Shown piece by piece: positions 1-12,076 of a DNA stretch of 64,000 nt (within the stretch, counting starts at the first letter, position 1; each line of letters starts with the position of its first letter). Origin of the DNA: Pelecanus crispus (taxonomy: Eukaryota; Chordata; Aves; Pelecaniformes; Pelecanidae); contig NC_134675.1 of NCBI RefSeq assembly GCF_030463565.1, forward strand, positions 18,807,862 through 18,871,861, in the 5' to 3' direction. A program made the position numbers and the translations under genes. The notes under the pieces were generated by a model that had not been told where the DNA came from, made no database searches, and was given only the letters and a program-made list of their open reading frames with translations.

Positions 1-683
1 GGGCTGCTCTCAATCCCTTCATCCCCCAGCCTGTATTGATATCGGGGGTTGCCCTGTCCCAGGTGCAGGGCCTTGCACTTGGCCTTGTTGAACCTCATGA
101 GGTTCACAGAGGCCCACCTCTCCAGCTTGTCCAGGTCCCTTTGGATGACATCTCGTCGTTCTGGCGTGTCAACCGCACCACTCAGCTTGGTGTCATCTGC
201 AAACTTGCTGAGGGTGCACTCGATCCCACTGTCTATGTCATTGATGAAGATGTTAAACAGCACTGGTCCCAGTACGGACCCCTGAGGGACTCCACTTGTC
301 ACCGGTCTCCATGTGGACATCGAGCCATTGACCACGACCCTCTGGATGCGACCATCCAGCCAATTCCTTATCCACCGAACAGTCCACCCATCAAACCCAT
401 ATCTCTCCAATTTAGAGAGAAGGATGTTGTGGGGGACTGTGTCGAACGCTTTACAGAAATCCAAGTAGATGACATCCATTTCTTTTCCCTTGTCCACTGA
501 TGCGGTCACTCCTTCATAGAAAGCCACTAGGTTGGTCAGGCAGGACTTGCCCTTGGTGAATCCGTGCTGGCTGTCTCGAATCACCTCCCTGTCCTCCATG
601 TGCTTGAGCATAGCTTCTAGGAGGATCTGTTCCATGATCTTCCCAGGCACAGAGGTGAGGCTGACAGGTCGATAGTTCCCAGG
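1..683 (-). mobile_element. CR1 LINE fragment, reverse transcriptase part
   Basis: Read on the minus strand this is the RT region of a CR1 ORF2, including the conserved FADDTKL-type catalytic box and the GVPQGS-like segment, with many frame breaks. It continues past the left window edge, so its 3' end is not seen. It matches the CR1 at 61653-62443 in opposite orientation better than it matches the young copies at 42710 and 53068, so it belongs to the same older subfamily as that one. Similarity stops at about 683. Confidence 0.85.
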
Positions 684-1786
684 ATAGATCACTCCTATTT
701 TCTTTGGTTGTACTCCTAGCCTTTGCAGCTATACTGGCTGTTGGTTCTACATAGTAACATTAAAGCTGTTTCTTTAAAGTTTATTTTCAACACTTACTTG
801 CACACTACCTTGATTTCAACAAACATTTTGAATTATGAAACATGATGAACGTAGTATAATTCTCAGAGGGCCGATAGAGAAGTGTATATTTGGAGAATTT
901 TTTGAAGAACTCAGGAAAAAGGCCATGTGGGAATCAAAAGTAAATCATAAATCCATAGGAAATACTATATATGCATGCAAATAAAATGAGAAGAGAGGAA
1001 TGTGACAAATCTATCCTGTCCCATAACAGGATAAACATAATAAACATAAGTTTATTTTATTCTGTTTTTTAAGAGATGCTTTTGCAGCAAGGAATATAGG
1101 AATTAGAATTGGGGAAGTTACTATTCACAAGAGGTTGTTCTGATTTTTATAAATTTCCCAAAGATTGATTCTTGTGTGGTTTGTAATGAAAGGAGTGTAG
1201 CATAAGAGATGTCTACTCAAGCTTGGCACAAAACCTTGACTTTGTTTTGCAGAACACTATACTGTGATTTTTGTTTTTAAAGCAGATTTATGTAATAGTT
1301 AATGTCTTAAAAGAATTGTTTTGTTTATTTTTTTCTAAACAAGCTTTTCCCATGCATTAAAACCTTAAATGTTTTTAAAAGTCTACAGTGTGTCTTTTTT
1401 AGGTGGTGTAAAAATACTGCAGGCTGTTTTACAAAATAGAAATTAACAGTTCTTCCTTTGGTTTTAAAAGGTATTAGGGTTTTGAGTCTGTGTAATAATA
1501 TAGAAGAAAACATTACTGTCCTTACTTTTTCTGTTTATGAGAAAGAATTTTTGTAGCCAATTTTTGTTCTTCTAAAGGATTTGCAAACTTTCATGTTCTT
1601 AAGCAACATTATTAGTACAAATCCATACTCAAGAAAGAAAATTTATCTTAGTTTCTGTGAGTCTTACTTTCTGGTTTTTAGAAAGATGTAGTAGTAGTAA
1701 TGTATTGAGTTTTCCATCAAGCAAGTATTTTTACAATGCAATTTGAAACATAAAATATTTACGTGTATACTGTTCTTTCTTTACAT
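684..1786. other. AT-rich intron sequence, nothing recognised
   Basis: About 1.1 kb of AT-rich unique sequence lies between the CR1 fragment and the first MTREX-derived exon. I see no exon, RNA gene or clear repeat in it. Confidence 0.6.
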
Positions 1787-1885
1787 CCTTGCCATGTGAT
1801 TTACACAGACTATCGACCCACTCCACTGCAGCATTATATATTCCCAGCAGGAGGAGATGGACTCCATCTGGTTGTTGATGAAAAT
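1787..1885 (+). pseudogene. MTREX: MTREX-derived exon A (33 codons)
   Basis: The exon is open for 33 codons in one frame and reads [15 protein letters not shown] onward to VVDEN, before a good GTAAGG donor at 1886. It is part of the helicase core between RecA domains 1 and 2. The expected acceptor is damaged: a polypyrimidine tract ends in ACAT at 1783-1786 where ACAG would be expected, so this exon probably could not be spliced normally. A nearby ACACAG at 1803-1808 could act as a cryptic acceptor. Confidence 0.85.
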
Positions 1886-2457
1886 GTAAGGAATATTCAG
1901 TTTGTTTGAAAGACCTTTTTCCTTGCATATCAGTTATGAACTTGATCTCTTGCAAAATTTGGATTTGCTATGCAAAGGATGTTTGTGTTAAAGTAAAATG
2001 AAGTACAAATTGGTAACAGTGATCTCCAAATTGCTGTTAGATTTTTGGAGTCATATAGAAGAGATTATTTTTATTACCTAGTGCCATGTAGTCAGCTGAG
2101 TAATACTTTGTTGAGATGTCTTAAGTGCCTTCATCCTTGCCTTGCTTTTTCAAGTGCATGCTGCTTTCTGTAAATCTGCAAAGTAGCTGATGTTTCTTGT
2201 ACAGTTTCTCACTTAAATTAAAAGAAAACTTAGTAGCATTTAAATTTGGCTTCAGTTGAGGGGGCAAAATATTTTTGTGTCTTTAGGTGATTCAGAAGTA
2301 ACAACTTGTTTAAAACTCATCATCGGCCTGCACAACAGTAGCTAATGCCATAAACAGTAGTACTGCACTTGAAGATGGGTCTTCCCTGGGCAGTATAGTT
2401 TCATGCAGACATTCTTAAAAGTCACTTTTGGTGTTGTGTCATTCAGCAGGTCTAGTT
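1886..2457. other. Intron sequence, nothing recognised
   Basis: AT-rich unique intron sequence. No exon or repeat was recognised. Confidence 0.6.
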
Positions 2458-2632
2458 GATGGTGTAGTGGACAGAACAATGAGCAGGAACTTCAGACACC
2501 AATGTAATTCTGAGTTGTGCCACTGACCTAGTAAACTCACTTGCTAGCTTATGCATTGTTTTTGTCCTTCTGCCTGTAAATATGGGGTAATGGTACTGGC
2601 TATGTAAAGCACTAAGTATTTTTAAGTGGGCT
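2458..2632 (+). repeat. MIR-like SINE
   Basis: The block has the order of motifs of the old amniote MIR SINE: a GTGTAGTGG-type head, a TTCTGAGTTGTGCCACTGAC core, a CTGTAAATATGGGGTAATGGTACT segment in place of the MIR core that normally reads CTGTAAAATGGGG, and a TGTAAAGCAC tail. It is strongly diverged, as expected for an insertion that predates birds. Confidence 0.65.
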
Positions 2633-2675
2633 ATGTAATAAGTAATTGCTTACAAAGGTTGTGGTTTATATCTAG

Positions 2676-2778
2676 GGAGATTTCAGAGAAGATAATTTTA
2701 ATACAGCAGTGCAAGTGCTTAGAGATGCAGGAGACCTGGCAAAAGGAGACCAAAAAGGCAGGAAAGGAGGAACAAAAG
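2676..2778 (+). pseudogene. MTREX: MTREX-derived exon B (34 codons + 1)
   Basis: It follows CTAG at 2672-2675 and reads GDFREDNFNTAVQVLRDAGD and on to KGGTK, with no break. The donor is GTGGG at 2779. This is the charged, lysine-rich insert of the helicase between the two RecA domains. The last base completes a glycine codon with exon C. Confidence 0.87.
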
Positions 2779-2915
2779 GTGGGTTTGAATCCCATTCTAA
2801 AGTAACTTCTTACATAACACAACAAAGTTGTATGCAAGTTGTGATTGTGTCTCAATTATTCCATAAGATACTTTTTCACTAAAATTACATTGAAATTAAC
2901 ATAATCTCTCTGCAG

Positions 2916-3047
2916 GTCCTTCAAATGTTTTTAAGATTGTGAAGATGATCATGGAAAGGAATTTCCAACCTGTGATTATTTTCAGCTTCAGTAAAAAAGA
3001 TTGTGAAGCCTATGCACTTTAGATGACAAAGTTAGATTTCAGCACAG
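2916..3047 (+). pseudogene. MTREX: MTREX-derived exon C with in-frame TAG
   Basis: It follows TGCAG at 2911-2915 and translates as PSNVFKIVKMIMERNFQPVI and so on through FSFSKKDCEAYAL. A stop codon, TAG at 3020-3022, then stands where MTREX proteins have glutamine (CAG to TAG), before MTKLDFST. The donor GTACAG at 3048 is intact. This is the start of RecA domain 2, with the motif IV region FSFSKKDCE. The stop would remove everything downstream. Confidence 0.88.
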
Positions 3048-4266
3048 GTACAGATAAGTAAAATATGGTTTCATTCACAATTGTAGTTTGACGTGAAATG
3101 TTACTTTGGTTAGATATTTCTGTTTCCTTTGGGACATTTTGTCTAAAAACAAATGAAAAATACGTATCACTTTTTAACGTACTATTCCAGTACATCAGGC
3201 TATTTTCAGTAGGAAACAGTGCACAAATACTTGGTCATTACAATGTTGAACTGTTCCTATATTTTAAACTTTATTTCTTTCTCCAAAATCCTGTTCACTA
3301 CAATAATAATAGCACAAGAGTTCCTAGAAAATTCTATCTAGAATGGGAGAAGAGTGATCATAACAAATGTATTTCCCAAAATTTTCATGTTATGTCCATT
3401 AGAAAAATGAGTATTCTCCCAAAGTCAAAACAACTGTATAACAAACCACTAGACTGTTCTTTCTCAACTATTCAATCCACTTTTCTTTCCTTCTTTTCTC
3501 CCCATCTCCTCAAAGGAGAAACCCAAATGGTAAACAAAGAAGATTTTTTCATTTTGGATTAAGACCAAGCTTGGGAAATAAGCTTAAGTTCATCGCTTCT
3601 CAGAAATGTTAAGAGTTGTAACAAAAATAAAGGGACTGTTGTAAATCAACATATAATTTCATGTTTGTGAACTGTTCAGGGTTCTTGCTGGCTTACTTGC
3701 TCCAATCTTTGCATGTTCTGGTTCAGTGTTGCAAAATAATGCAGCCATTTCTGTCAGAAAATGTAAAGATTTGCACAAGTGTAGAGATGCATTTTTATAT
3801 GCTTTCTTCAGTCATGCCTTTGAATATATATTCTTGATATTTGTACTACTTAATTAGAAAGTGTGTAAACCTTAAGAGTTAATGGGGAAGAGGAGGAGCC
3901 TCTATGTCCATGCAGACAGGGACTAGTAGGTAGAAGAGAAACATGCGGAGGTTTATGAAATATACAGAAAGTATGTAAAGCTGAGAAAACCCAAGCTTGG
4001 AAATAGCTGAAGTTTGGATTATTCTTCCAGGCTTGTTCTGTTCTTCCTTTTCCCCGAGCATCTACTTCTGGTTACTGTTAAGCTGCTTAAGGCCCACATT
4101 CAAGTCTTGATTGTCTGATCCGATATGGGTGGTTTTGTGTAGATTTCACAGTCTTCCACACTATTTTTATTGTAAACTTTTGTAAATATTAGAATGCAGT
4201 AACACTTTATTTACATAGGGTATTAGCCTTCTAGGTTTTCTAATAACTTAGAAATTGCCTTCTTAG
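3048..4266. other. Intron sequence, nothing recognised
   Basis: AT-rich unique intron of 1.2 kb. No exon, RNA gene or repeat could be supported. Confidence 0.6.
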
Positions 4267-4346
4267 ATGAAGAAAAAAAGATGCTTGAAGAAGTGTTCAA
4301 TAATGCAATTGATTGTCTGTCAGATGAAGACAAAAAGCTTCCTCAG
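4267..4346 (+). pseudogene. MTREX: MTREX-derived exon D (26 codons)
   Basis: It follows TCTTAG at 4261-4266 and ends before GTGAGT at 4347. It completes the aspartate codon begun in exon C and reads EEKKMLEEVFNNAIDCLSDE to KKLPQ, without a break. It is an acidic helical part of RecA domain 2. Confidence 0.87.
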
Positions 4347-5678
4347 GTGAGTGGAGACTGAATAGGGGTAGCTGCTGCTCTCTTGCTTTCTGCAACTTTT
4401 GAGGCTGTGGGTCTTATGTAGTGGGTACAGAAATCATAAACTGGATATTCTCGTTGATCTCCTTGGGATTTAATATCTCTTGCATTGCTCCTTGGCATTG
4501 TGAAATAGGACTCAGTGACTAGGATTCCTTCCAGTTGTGATTCCTGAAAATAACATATGCCAAAATTAACCATGGAGTTCCTACCCTGTGTTTTATTTTT
4601 TTCCAATTATGTTTTTAAGTAAATGTGAAGGCTTATAAATGGATATATCTCGGTTAAACTCTCTGGAAATAGTTAAAATGAGGATGCAGTATGCACTTTA
4701 TCAGGTGTTGACTGCTGAGCCTTCAGAAAGCTGAATTGATGCATCTGTATTCTAATTTACTGTATAATGATGAAGCATAGTGACTGTATCTTTACAGTAG
4801 AAAAATCCAAGCTTCTAAATGAACAGAATATTACAGGATTCAGTACTTCTGTAACAAATACTAAAACTATAGTTTCTTTCTTACTCCCTCTTCCCATTAT
4901 TTATCTGTGTCCATCATTTCTTAATGTAGTGATCTTTATTGTGAGCATGGCAATTTCTCCTTGAAAAAAACAACCATTTAATTTTTGGCCATGCCTACTT
5001 GCTTCAGATTCAACATATCTGTTTTGTTTGTGAACTTGACAACTGAAAATAGGAATCCAATATATAAGGTTTTATGTGCTGGTTTTTTAGTAAGCTTATA
5101 ACAGTGGCATTATATCCAAGTGATCTGGTTTGGTCTCTATGGACAATGATATCTGAAAAGGTTATTCTCAGAATTAGGTTTGGGGTGGTAACCAAGTGTT
5201 GATAGATTGTTAACAAGAATCTTTGTTTTTAAAGAAATAAACAAACAGAGATAAAGCTAAGTTTATGTAGACATTTGTTTTAATTAAAATTTTTTAGAAT
5301 TTAAGAGATTAATTCAGTCATTTACAGCCTGAATTTCCCTGTATGGCTCTCATAGGTGCTGACTTCACTGTTTTACAACACATATCAATAAATTAAATCA
5401 CTGCAACTGAAATTGAAACAAAATATCTCATGCATACCAGGATCACTATTTCCAAAACCGACAAATTTAAATACTGACTGCATATGTAAATTAGGGCATA
5501 GCTTCACAGTTGGCCTAACCCAAACTGGAAAGGTTGAAGGGGTATTTATTGTATTTAAAATCAGTAAATAGTGAATTACATGAACACTAAGAGCAGTGCT
5601 GAGGTTTTCCATACTTTTTATATGTTTTAGCAAAGAATGTTAAAATTTGTTTACTGGTCTTAATATGTTTCTTCCCAG
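4347..5678. other. Intron sequence, nothing recognised
   Basis: AT-rich unique intron of 1.3 kb without recognisable exon or repeat. Confidence 0.6.
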
Positions 5679-5789
5679 TTTGAGCATGTACTTCCTCTTC
5701 TCAAGCGAGGAATCGGTATCTGTCATGGTGGTCTGCTTCCTATCTTAAAAGAAACCATAGGAATTCTTTTCTCTGAGGGCCTAATACAG
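5679..5789 (+). pseudogene. MTREX: MTREX-derived exon E (37 codons), RecA2
   Basis: It follows CTTCCCAG and ends before GTATAT at 5790. The 37 codons are open and read [20 protein letters not shown] and on to FSEGLIQ. The family motif here is GIGxHHGG; this copy has cysteine at the first histidine. It also has Phe for Val at the first codon and Gly for Glu in KETIGILF. The frame is intact, but conserved positions have changed, as expected once constraint is lost. Confidence 0.87.
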
Positions 5790-6432
5790 GTATATATTGG
5801 TAACCCTGAGAAACTGAGAAGTATGTCTTAGCTCAAAATGTACACTTAGTATTATAGTGGAGATCTGCTTCTTGAATGAAAAAGGGGAAAGACTCATTGC
5901 ACATGCCAAACTCAAAAAATGCTTTGTGTTTTGAATGTGCTTCTATGCAGGAGCATAAGGCTTAGTACTCACAAAAAACTTTTTTTTAACATTGTATGGA
6001 CTAGTAAGTAGGCAACATACGTATGAAGGGGAGGGCTCTGTTCTGTGGATCTAAATACTGGGTTCTACAAATGCACACAGCACCTCTGGAAGCCTGTAGG
6101 TGTTCCAGTGGCACAGGTTAATTGATGTAACTGGTTGCAGCTGCCTTCCCCTGAGAAATGCAAATATTTGCATAAATGCCTCCATCTTCATCTGAAAAAA
6201 ACTCTTGAAGCTGTTTTTTTTTCTCTATAAGGAAAAGTTTGTAGTCTTTAATGCTTTGCCTTTGATGTCTTATGTTAGTGCATATTTATAGCTTTAGTTT
6301 TAAGTGTTCCAGATTTTATTCTAAAGTATTTAAACTTACAATGACTAACTTTAAAAATTTCTTTAACTGTTGTATGATATAATTTGCTCCTATAAATGAT
6401 TGTAGACATTTACAAGGCTGTTTATTGGTTGC
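5790..6432. other. Intron sequence, nothing recognised
   Basis: AT-rich unique sequence between exon E and a CR1 insertion. Nothing further was recognised. Confidence 0.55.
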
Positions 6433-8149
6433 AGGACCCGGCACTTGGCCTTGATGAACCTCATACAGTTGGCCTCGGCCCATCAATCCAGCCTGTCCAG
6501 GTCCCTCTGCAGGGCCATCCTACCCTCCAGCAGATCGACACTCCCACCCAATTTGGTGTCATCTGCAAACTTACTGAGGGTGCACTCAATCCCCTCATCT
6601 AGATCATTGATAAAGACATTAAACAAGACTGGCCCCAAAACAGAGCCCTGGGGAACACCGCTCGTGACCAGCCACCAACTGGACTTAACTCCATTCACCA
6701 CTACTCTCTGGGCTCATCTACCCAGCCAGTTTTTTACCCAGCGAAGAGTATGCCCGTCCAAGCCATGAGCCGCCAGCTTCCCAAGGAGAATGCTATGGGA
6801 GACAGTGTCAAAGGCTTTGCTGAAGTCCAGGTAGATGACGTCCACAGCCTTTCCTTCATCCACCAGGCAAGTCACCAGGTCATAAAAGAAGATCAGGTTG
6901 GTCAAGCAGGACCTGCCTTTCATGAACCCATGCTGGCTGGGCCTGATCCCCTGGTTGACCTGCACATGCCCGTTAAGCGCACTCAATATGAACTGCTCCA
7001 TAATCTTCCCCGGCACCGAGGTCAGGCTGACAGGCCTGTAGTTCCCCGGGTCCTCCTTCCGGCCCTTCTTGTAGATGGGCGTCACATTGGCAAGCCTCCA
7101 GTCATCAGGGACCTCCCCTGTGTTAACCAGGACTGCTGATAGATGATGGAGAGTGGCTTGGCAAGCCCCTCTGCCAGCTCCCTCAGTACTCTCAGGTGGA
7201 TCCCATCAGGCCCCATAGACTTGTGAGTGTCCAGGTGGCGTAGCAGGTCATTAACTGCTTCCTCCTGGACTATGAGGGCTCCATTCTGCTCCCCATCCCT
7301 GTCTTCCAGCTCAGGGGGCTGAGTACCCTGGGGATGACTGGTTTGGCTATTAAAGAGAGAGGCAAAGAAGGCATTAAGTACCTCAGCCTTTTCCTTGTTC
7401 TTGGTGACAATGTTCCCTCCACATCCAGCAAAGGATGGAGATTCTCCTTGGCTCTCTTAGTTGTTAATGTACTTGTAAAAACATGTTTTATTATCTTTTA
7501 CAACAGTGGCCAGATTGAGTTCTTGCTGGGCTTTTGCTTTTCTAATTTCCTCCCTGCATGACCTAACAAGATCCCTGTATTCTTCCTGAGTTTCCTGCCC
7601 CTTCTTCCAAAGGTGTTAGACTCTCCTTTTTTCCCTGAGTCCCCGCAAAAGCTCCCTGTCCAGCCAGGCCGGTCATCTTCCCTGCCGGTTCGTCTTACGG
7701 GACACGGGGACAGCCCGCTCCTGTGCCCTTAAGACTTCCTTCTTGAAGAAGGCCCAGCCTTCCTGGACCCCTTTGCCTTTCAGGACTGCCTCCCAAGGGA
7801 CTTTCCCAAACAGGGTCCTGAACAGGCCAAAGTCTGCCCTCTGGAAGTCCACGGCAACAGTTTTGCTGCCCCTCCGCTTGGCATCACCCAGAATCGAGAA
7901 CTCTATCATATCACGGTCGCTAAGCCCAAGATGGCCTCCGACCACGACATCTCCCACAAGCCCTTATCTGTTTGTAAACAGCAGGTCAAGCGAGGCACCT
8001 CCCCTGGTAGGCTCACTTACCAGCTGCATCAGGAAGTTATCTTCCACACACTCTAGGAACTTCCGAGACTCTTGCCTCTCTGCTGTGTTGTATTTCCAGC
8101 AGATGTCTGGCAAGTTGAAGTCCCCCACGAGAACAAGGGCTAGTGATTT
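6433..8149 (-). mobile_element. CR1 LINE, internal part of ORF2 (EN to RT)
   Basis: On the minus strand this 1.7-kb block covers the end of the CR1 endonuclease (LSDRDMI where an active enzyme has SDHD), the linker with the [10 protein letters not shown] segment, and the RT through FADDTKLGG. Frames are broken at several points. Both ends lie inside the element: the CR1 3' tail is missing at the low-coordinate side and ORF1 is missing at the other. Its right end comes within about 30 bp of the acceptor of exon F. Confidence 0.9.
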
Positions 8150-8179
8150 TGCTTGCTTAACTTTAGTCTGTTTATTTAG

Positions 8180-8281
8180 GCCTTATTTGCAACAGAGACT
8201 TTTGCTATGGGAATTAATATGCCAGCCAGGAGTGTGCTGTTTACGAGTGCCTGCAAATTTGATGGAAAAGATTTCCAACGG
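8180..8281 (+). pseudogene. MTREX: MTREX-derived exon F (34 codons)
   Basis: It follows TTTAG at 8175-8179 and ends before GTAAGT at 8282. It reads [20 protein letters not shown] and on to KFDGKDFQR, with no break. This holds the motif V region of the helicase ([13 protein letters not shown]). The last two codons read Gln-Arg where the family has Arg-Trp. Only about 30 bp separate the acceptor from a CR1 insertion, so the branch point region was probably replaced. Confidence 0.87.
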
Positions 8282-9781
8282 GTAAGTGAAAAACAGGTTC
8301 TGCAGAAGAATGACTGAATTGCATTATTTAAATTTTTATTAGGATTAAATTTACTACTGACATATCCACTTCAGTGTAGTAGAAAATAGTTTTTTTCTTT
8401 CTTTGGTCACTAATCCATTTATAATTAGCGTAGAAATTCCTGAAGACAAGTTTCCTCAGATTATGCATGAGACTATTTATTTTAACAGATACAGCAAAAG
8501 GGCATCAAACACAGGTTAGCAGTGAATATTGGACTAGCCTAAGACTTCTGCACAACTTGTCCAAAACTGAGACCAAGTTTTTTCTTCTGTGTTAGAGGAA
8601 GCTAGAGAATAAGCGGGATCAGTATCATATCATGATGATCAATAAGTTTAGGTTTTGACAGACCCAAGAAAAGAGATCATTGGTTGTACTGTTATAGCTG
8701 AGTATTTTGTACTGAGTGTTTTGGGTAGCCCATAGGAAGACAGAGATGTGAGGAGGAAGAGACAGGTTCTTAAATATCTGGAACACAAATAATTTAAAAG
8801 TTTTAAACATTAAAACCAGATATGTGATTCACATGTAAATAATAATAAGGGCGTACAAATCACAGAAAAGCTTTATAAATAGGCATCATAGTTCCTCTTT
8901 CATAGATGGGAAAACTGAGGTAAACAGGACAACTGACTTGACGTGAATTTTGAAGTAAACATCTTCAGTCTCAGTTTGGGCTGTTCAGTTTCATAATTCA
9001 TTCAGTCTGATTAAGAAATATGCGAGGATATTTATACCTTTGAGGTATCATAGATGTGGAACTCCTGCTTTTAAAATGATTTATCACAGTTTCCTTAAGT
9101 AGTTTTTGAGATCTGACTTAAAGTGAAATTCAGGAAGGTGCTGGGAATACAAGTAGCGCAGACGACAAAAAAATTGTTTTATAACCTACTGAAACATAGG
9201 AAACCAGTTACAGCTGACTCTTGTCCATGTCCCAGTTCTTTATAACCTTCTGAGTGACAATGATCTCTTCTATTTCACGGTTAGTAGGCATAGAAATACT
9301 GCTCTTGCTAGGTATCAGTATTTTAATGTTACATTTGAATCATTTGAATGAAATGATCTGAAGATGGTGAAGATGCATTATCAGTATGTTGAAGATGCAT
9401 TATATTTTAATCTCCACCATGCCCAGCAGCCTTCCATCGCATAAGGCATTAATAAAATGTTTTTTGTTCTTATTGAAATGATGCAAGGTGTTACGGAAAT
9501 CGCTGTAGCTAGGTATCAATAAGCGTAGCTATGAGAGCACTGGTTAACTTATTCTGCTGACATACGTTATTCATAGTCATAGATTTATATCTTAGTAGCT
9601 TAGTGGTCAATTATGATGAGTAATGAATTCAATCTGTGAAAAGTTCATGTCTTATATAACTCTCCTTTGCTAATTTTTATACATCCTGATCATTTACTGT
9701 ATAGTTGTAAATAGCACTTTATATGTTCTTGCTATTTTTCTATTGCTTGTTAATTTTTTTTTTTTTTTCATTTTAATCTAG
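8282..9781. other. Intron sequence, possible MIR remnant
   Basis: AT-rich intron of 1.5 kb. The short stretch near 8890-8950 (ATAGATGGGAAAACTGAGG) resembles the antisense end of MIR or L2 repeats but is too short to be sure. A T-rich run of 14 lies at about 9755-9768, before exon G. Confidence 0.45.
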
Positions 9782-9911
9782 GTGAATACATTCAGGCAAA
9801 TACATTCAAATATCAAGTCGTGCAGGATGCCGAGGTATGGATGACAGAGGAATAGTAATTCTTATGGTGGATGAAAAAATGAGTCCAACAATTGGCAAGC
9901 AGCTTTTGAAG
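9782..9911 (+). pseudogene. MTREX: MTREX-derived exon G, helicase motif VI, frameshifted
   Basis: The exon ends before GTAGG at 9912. From about 9806 the frame of MTREX is clear: QISSRAGCRGMDDRGIVILM and on to TIGKQLLK. Two changes spoil it. About 10 bases encoding Ile-Ser-Ser are missing right after the acceptor CTAG, and about 14 bases were gained by a local duplication of AATACATTCA. The net +4 puts the motif VI codons out of frame with exon F, and the frame carried in from exon F meets TGA at 9842. Motif VI itself is altered (QMSGRAGRRG in the family, QISSRAGCRG here), including one of the arginines. Confidence 0.87.
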
Positions 9912-11537
9912 GTAGGAGAGAAGCTAATTTTTTTTTTCTCCTCCCCATTTTCTCCTCCCCACTAAGGTTATTCTCATTTGAATACTGTAACATGTAAATT
10001 TATATACCTAGGAACAAAAAATATGTAAATCATTCAGGTAGGAAATGAAAGCTCCTAAAAGGAGTGTGGGCTTCCACTGAATTCTCATTAAAGTGGGAGC
10101 TTCTATTGTGAAACAAAGTTAGAAAACTAGTATCATCCTTCTCTGTATAAAAGGAATCTCAGGCAGGAGAGGTAGAATTATATCCTATTTTCTAGTGATA
10201 TCACTACTACTGCAGTAGTCTGTTTGTTTATTGCTGATCACAATCAGTTTGAGGATATTGCTAAACTAGAAAAGGTTTGCTGAGCTCTCACGAGAATAAT
10301 TAAAGGGTTGGTTCTGTGGTGAAATAAAACTTTGATAATGGACTTTTCAGTGTATTAGAAAAACTGGACAAAGTCATGCAAAAATGAGGTGCATAGGATA
10401 ACTAAGGAAAGAAAGACATCTCTCAGTGAGCCAAAATTAACTATGGAGAAATCAGTAGTGGTTGTAGGAAACTTTTAGAGGTTTGCAAATCAAAAGAGAT
10501 TGAAAACCACTCTTGTGGTTGAGATGGGCATTAGATTATAGGGCTTCTCCAAACTGTAGTGGAAGTTGTTACAGATTATTCCAATAATCTTGCTTTATAA
10601 TTTGAATGTGAAACATCGCACTCATTCACACTTTTATTTAAATTCCATGGCAAAAATCACCATAATGAAGCAGAATATTCTATTGTGTGTATTGCCTTAG
10701 ACTGCTTACATTAATTGTGCAAACATGTAAAAATTAAACACTTGGGGAATTACTCTGCATGCTATTCAGGAGCTTGTAGCCTTGCTACACCTAGTAGGTC
10801 ATTTGTGCTCAAACGGCACTTCAAGTACTTTTAGAGTTCTTATAAATTGTGGGAATAATCTTAAGTCAATGGCAGGGTAAGTTAATAAAAATAATGTATT
10901 TGTAGGTCTTGTGCTAAAAAAAACCCAGATGCCAATAATTATTTTGTTTAGACAAATGAAGAACAAGGGGAAAATATGTGCATGGCTGCTGTTACTTATG
11001 CAGTTGTGGATTCTTTGTTACGTATCTTGCTCTCTGTGTTCATTAGATCCATGTTATACACAAGTAGTGTTTATCTTCTTAAAGTCAGAATTTTTATGAA
11101 TGCTATATTATGGCTAACTAACCAGAAATTAGTAAAATAAGAAATTTGAAAAATACTGCAATTCATTCATGTGTGGTAGCATTCGGTTTTGAATTCATTT
11201 CTTAGTCTTGATTTGATTTCTATTTTCTCAGTGGACTGGACATATATTTATTTGTTTACATGTACACTTAAAGCATGTGTACATTTCTGACATGTATGAA
11301 GACTAAATATTTTAACTGGATTTTTATGAGTTTTCAAAACTTTTAAAAAAATAGATGTAATTTTGTGGCATACTTATTTAAATAAAGGCTTTATACCTTT
11401 GTAATACAAAATGAGAGAAGAAGAAAACCACTCCTTATAAATAACATTAATTTTGTGTACTTGTAATCTGTAGCTATATAAAGAAGTAAGTTTGTAAGTT
11501 CAGTAGTTTGAGAAATATAGAACTTGAGCTGCATGAA
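9912..11537. other. Intron sequence, nothing recognised
   Basis: First part of a 14-kb AT-rich intron. No exon, RNA gene or repeat was recognised. Confidence 0.55.
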
Positions 11538-12076
11538 TGTTGTGGTTTAACCCGGTAGGCAGCTAAACACCACAGAGCCGTTCGCTCACTCCCCCACTCC
11601 CCAGTGGGACAGGGGAGAAAATCAGAAAAAAAAAAAGTAAAATTCGTGGATTGACATAAAGACAGTTTAATAAGACAGAAAAGGAAGGGAAAATAATAAT
11701 AATACTAATATACAAAGCAAGTGATGCACAATGCAATTGCTCACCACCCACCAACCGATACCCAGACAGTCCCCGAGCAGTGATCGCAGCCCCCCAGCCA
11801 ACTCCCCCCAGTTTATATACTGAGCATGATGTCATATGGTATGGAATAGCCCTTTGGCCAGTTTGGATCAACTATTCTGGCTGTGCCCCCTCCCAGCTTC
11901 TTGTGCACCTGGCAGAGCATGGGAAGCTGAAAAGTCCTTGACCAGCATGAGCAGTACTTAGCAATAACTAAAAACATCAGTGTGTTATCAGCATTATTCT
12001 CATCCTAAATCCAAAGCACAGCACTATGCCTGCTACTAGGATGAAAATTAACTCTATCCCAGCCGAAACCAGGACA
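11538..12076 (-). mobile_element. Solo LTR, family 1, 539 bp
   Basis: The minus strand begins TGTCCTGGTTTCGGCTGGGA and ends in TTAAACCACAACA, a TG...CA LTR. It is flanked by ATGAA (11533-11537) and ATAAA (12077-12081), a 5-bp target duplication with one mismatch. No internal retroviral sequence is present, so it is a solo LTR. The same family occurs at 19704, 31718, 40575 and around 49580-51898. Confidence 0.88.

Noticed and set aside
3098..3562. Open frame of 154 codons in the intron after exon C
   Set aside because: Low-complexity, Phe/Tyr/Leu-rich reading of AT-rich intron, without recognisable similarity.
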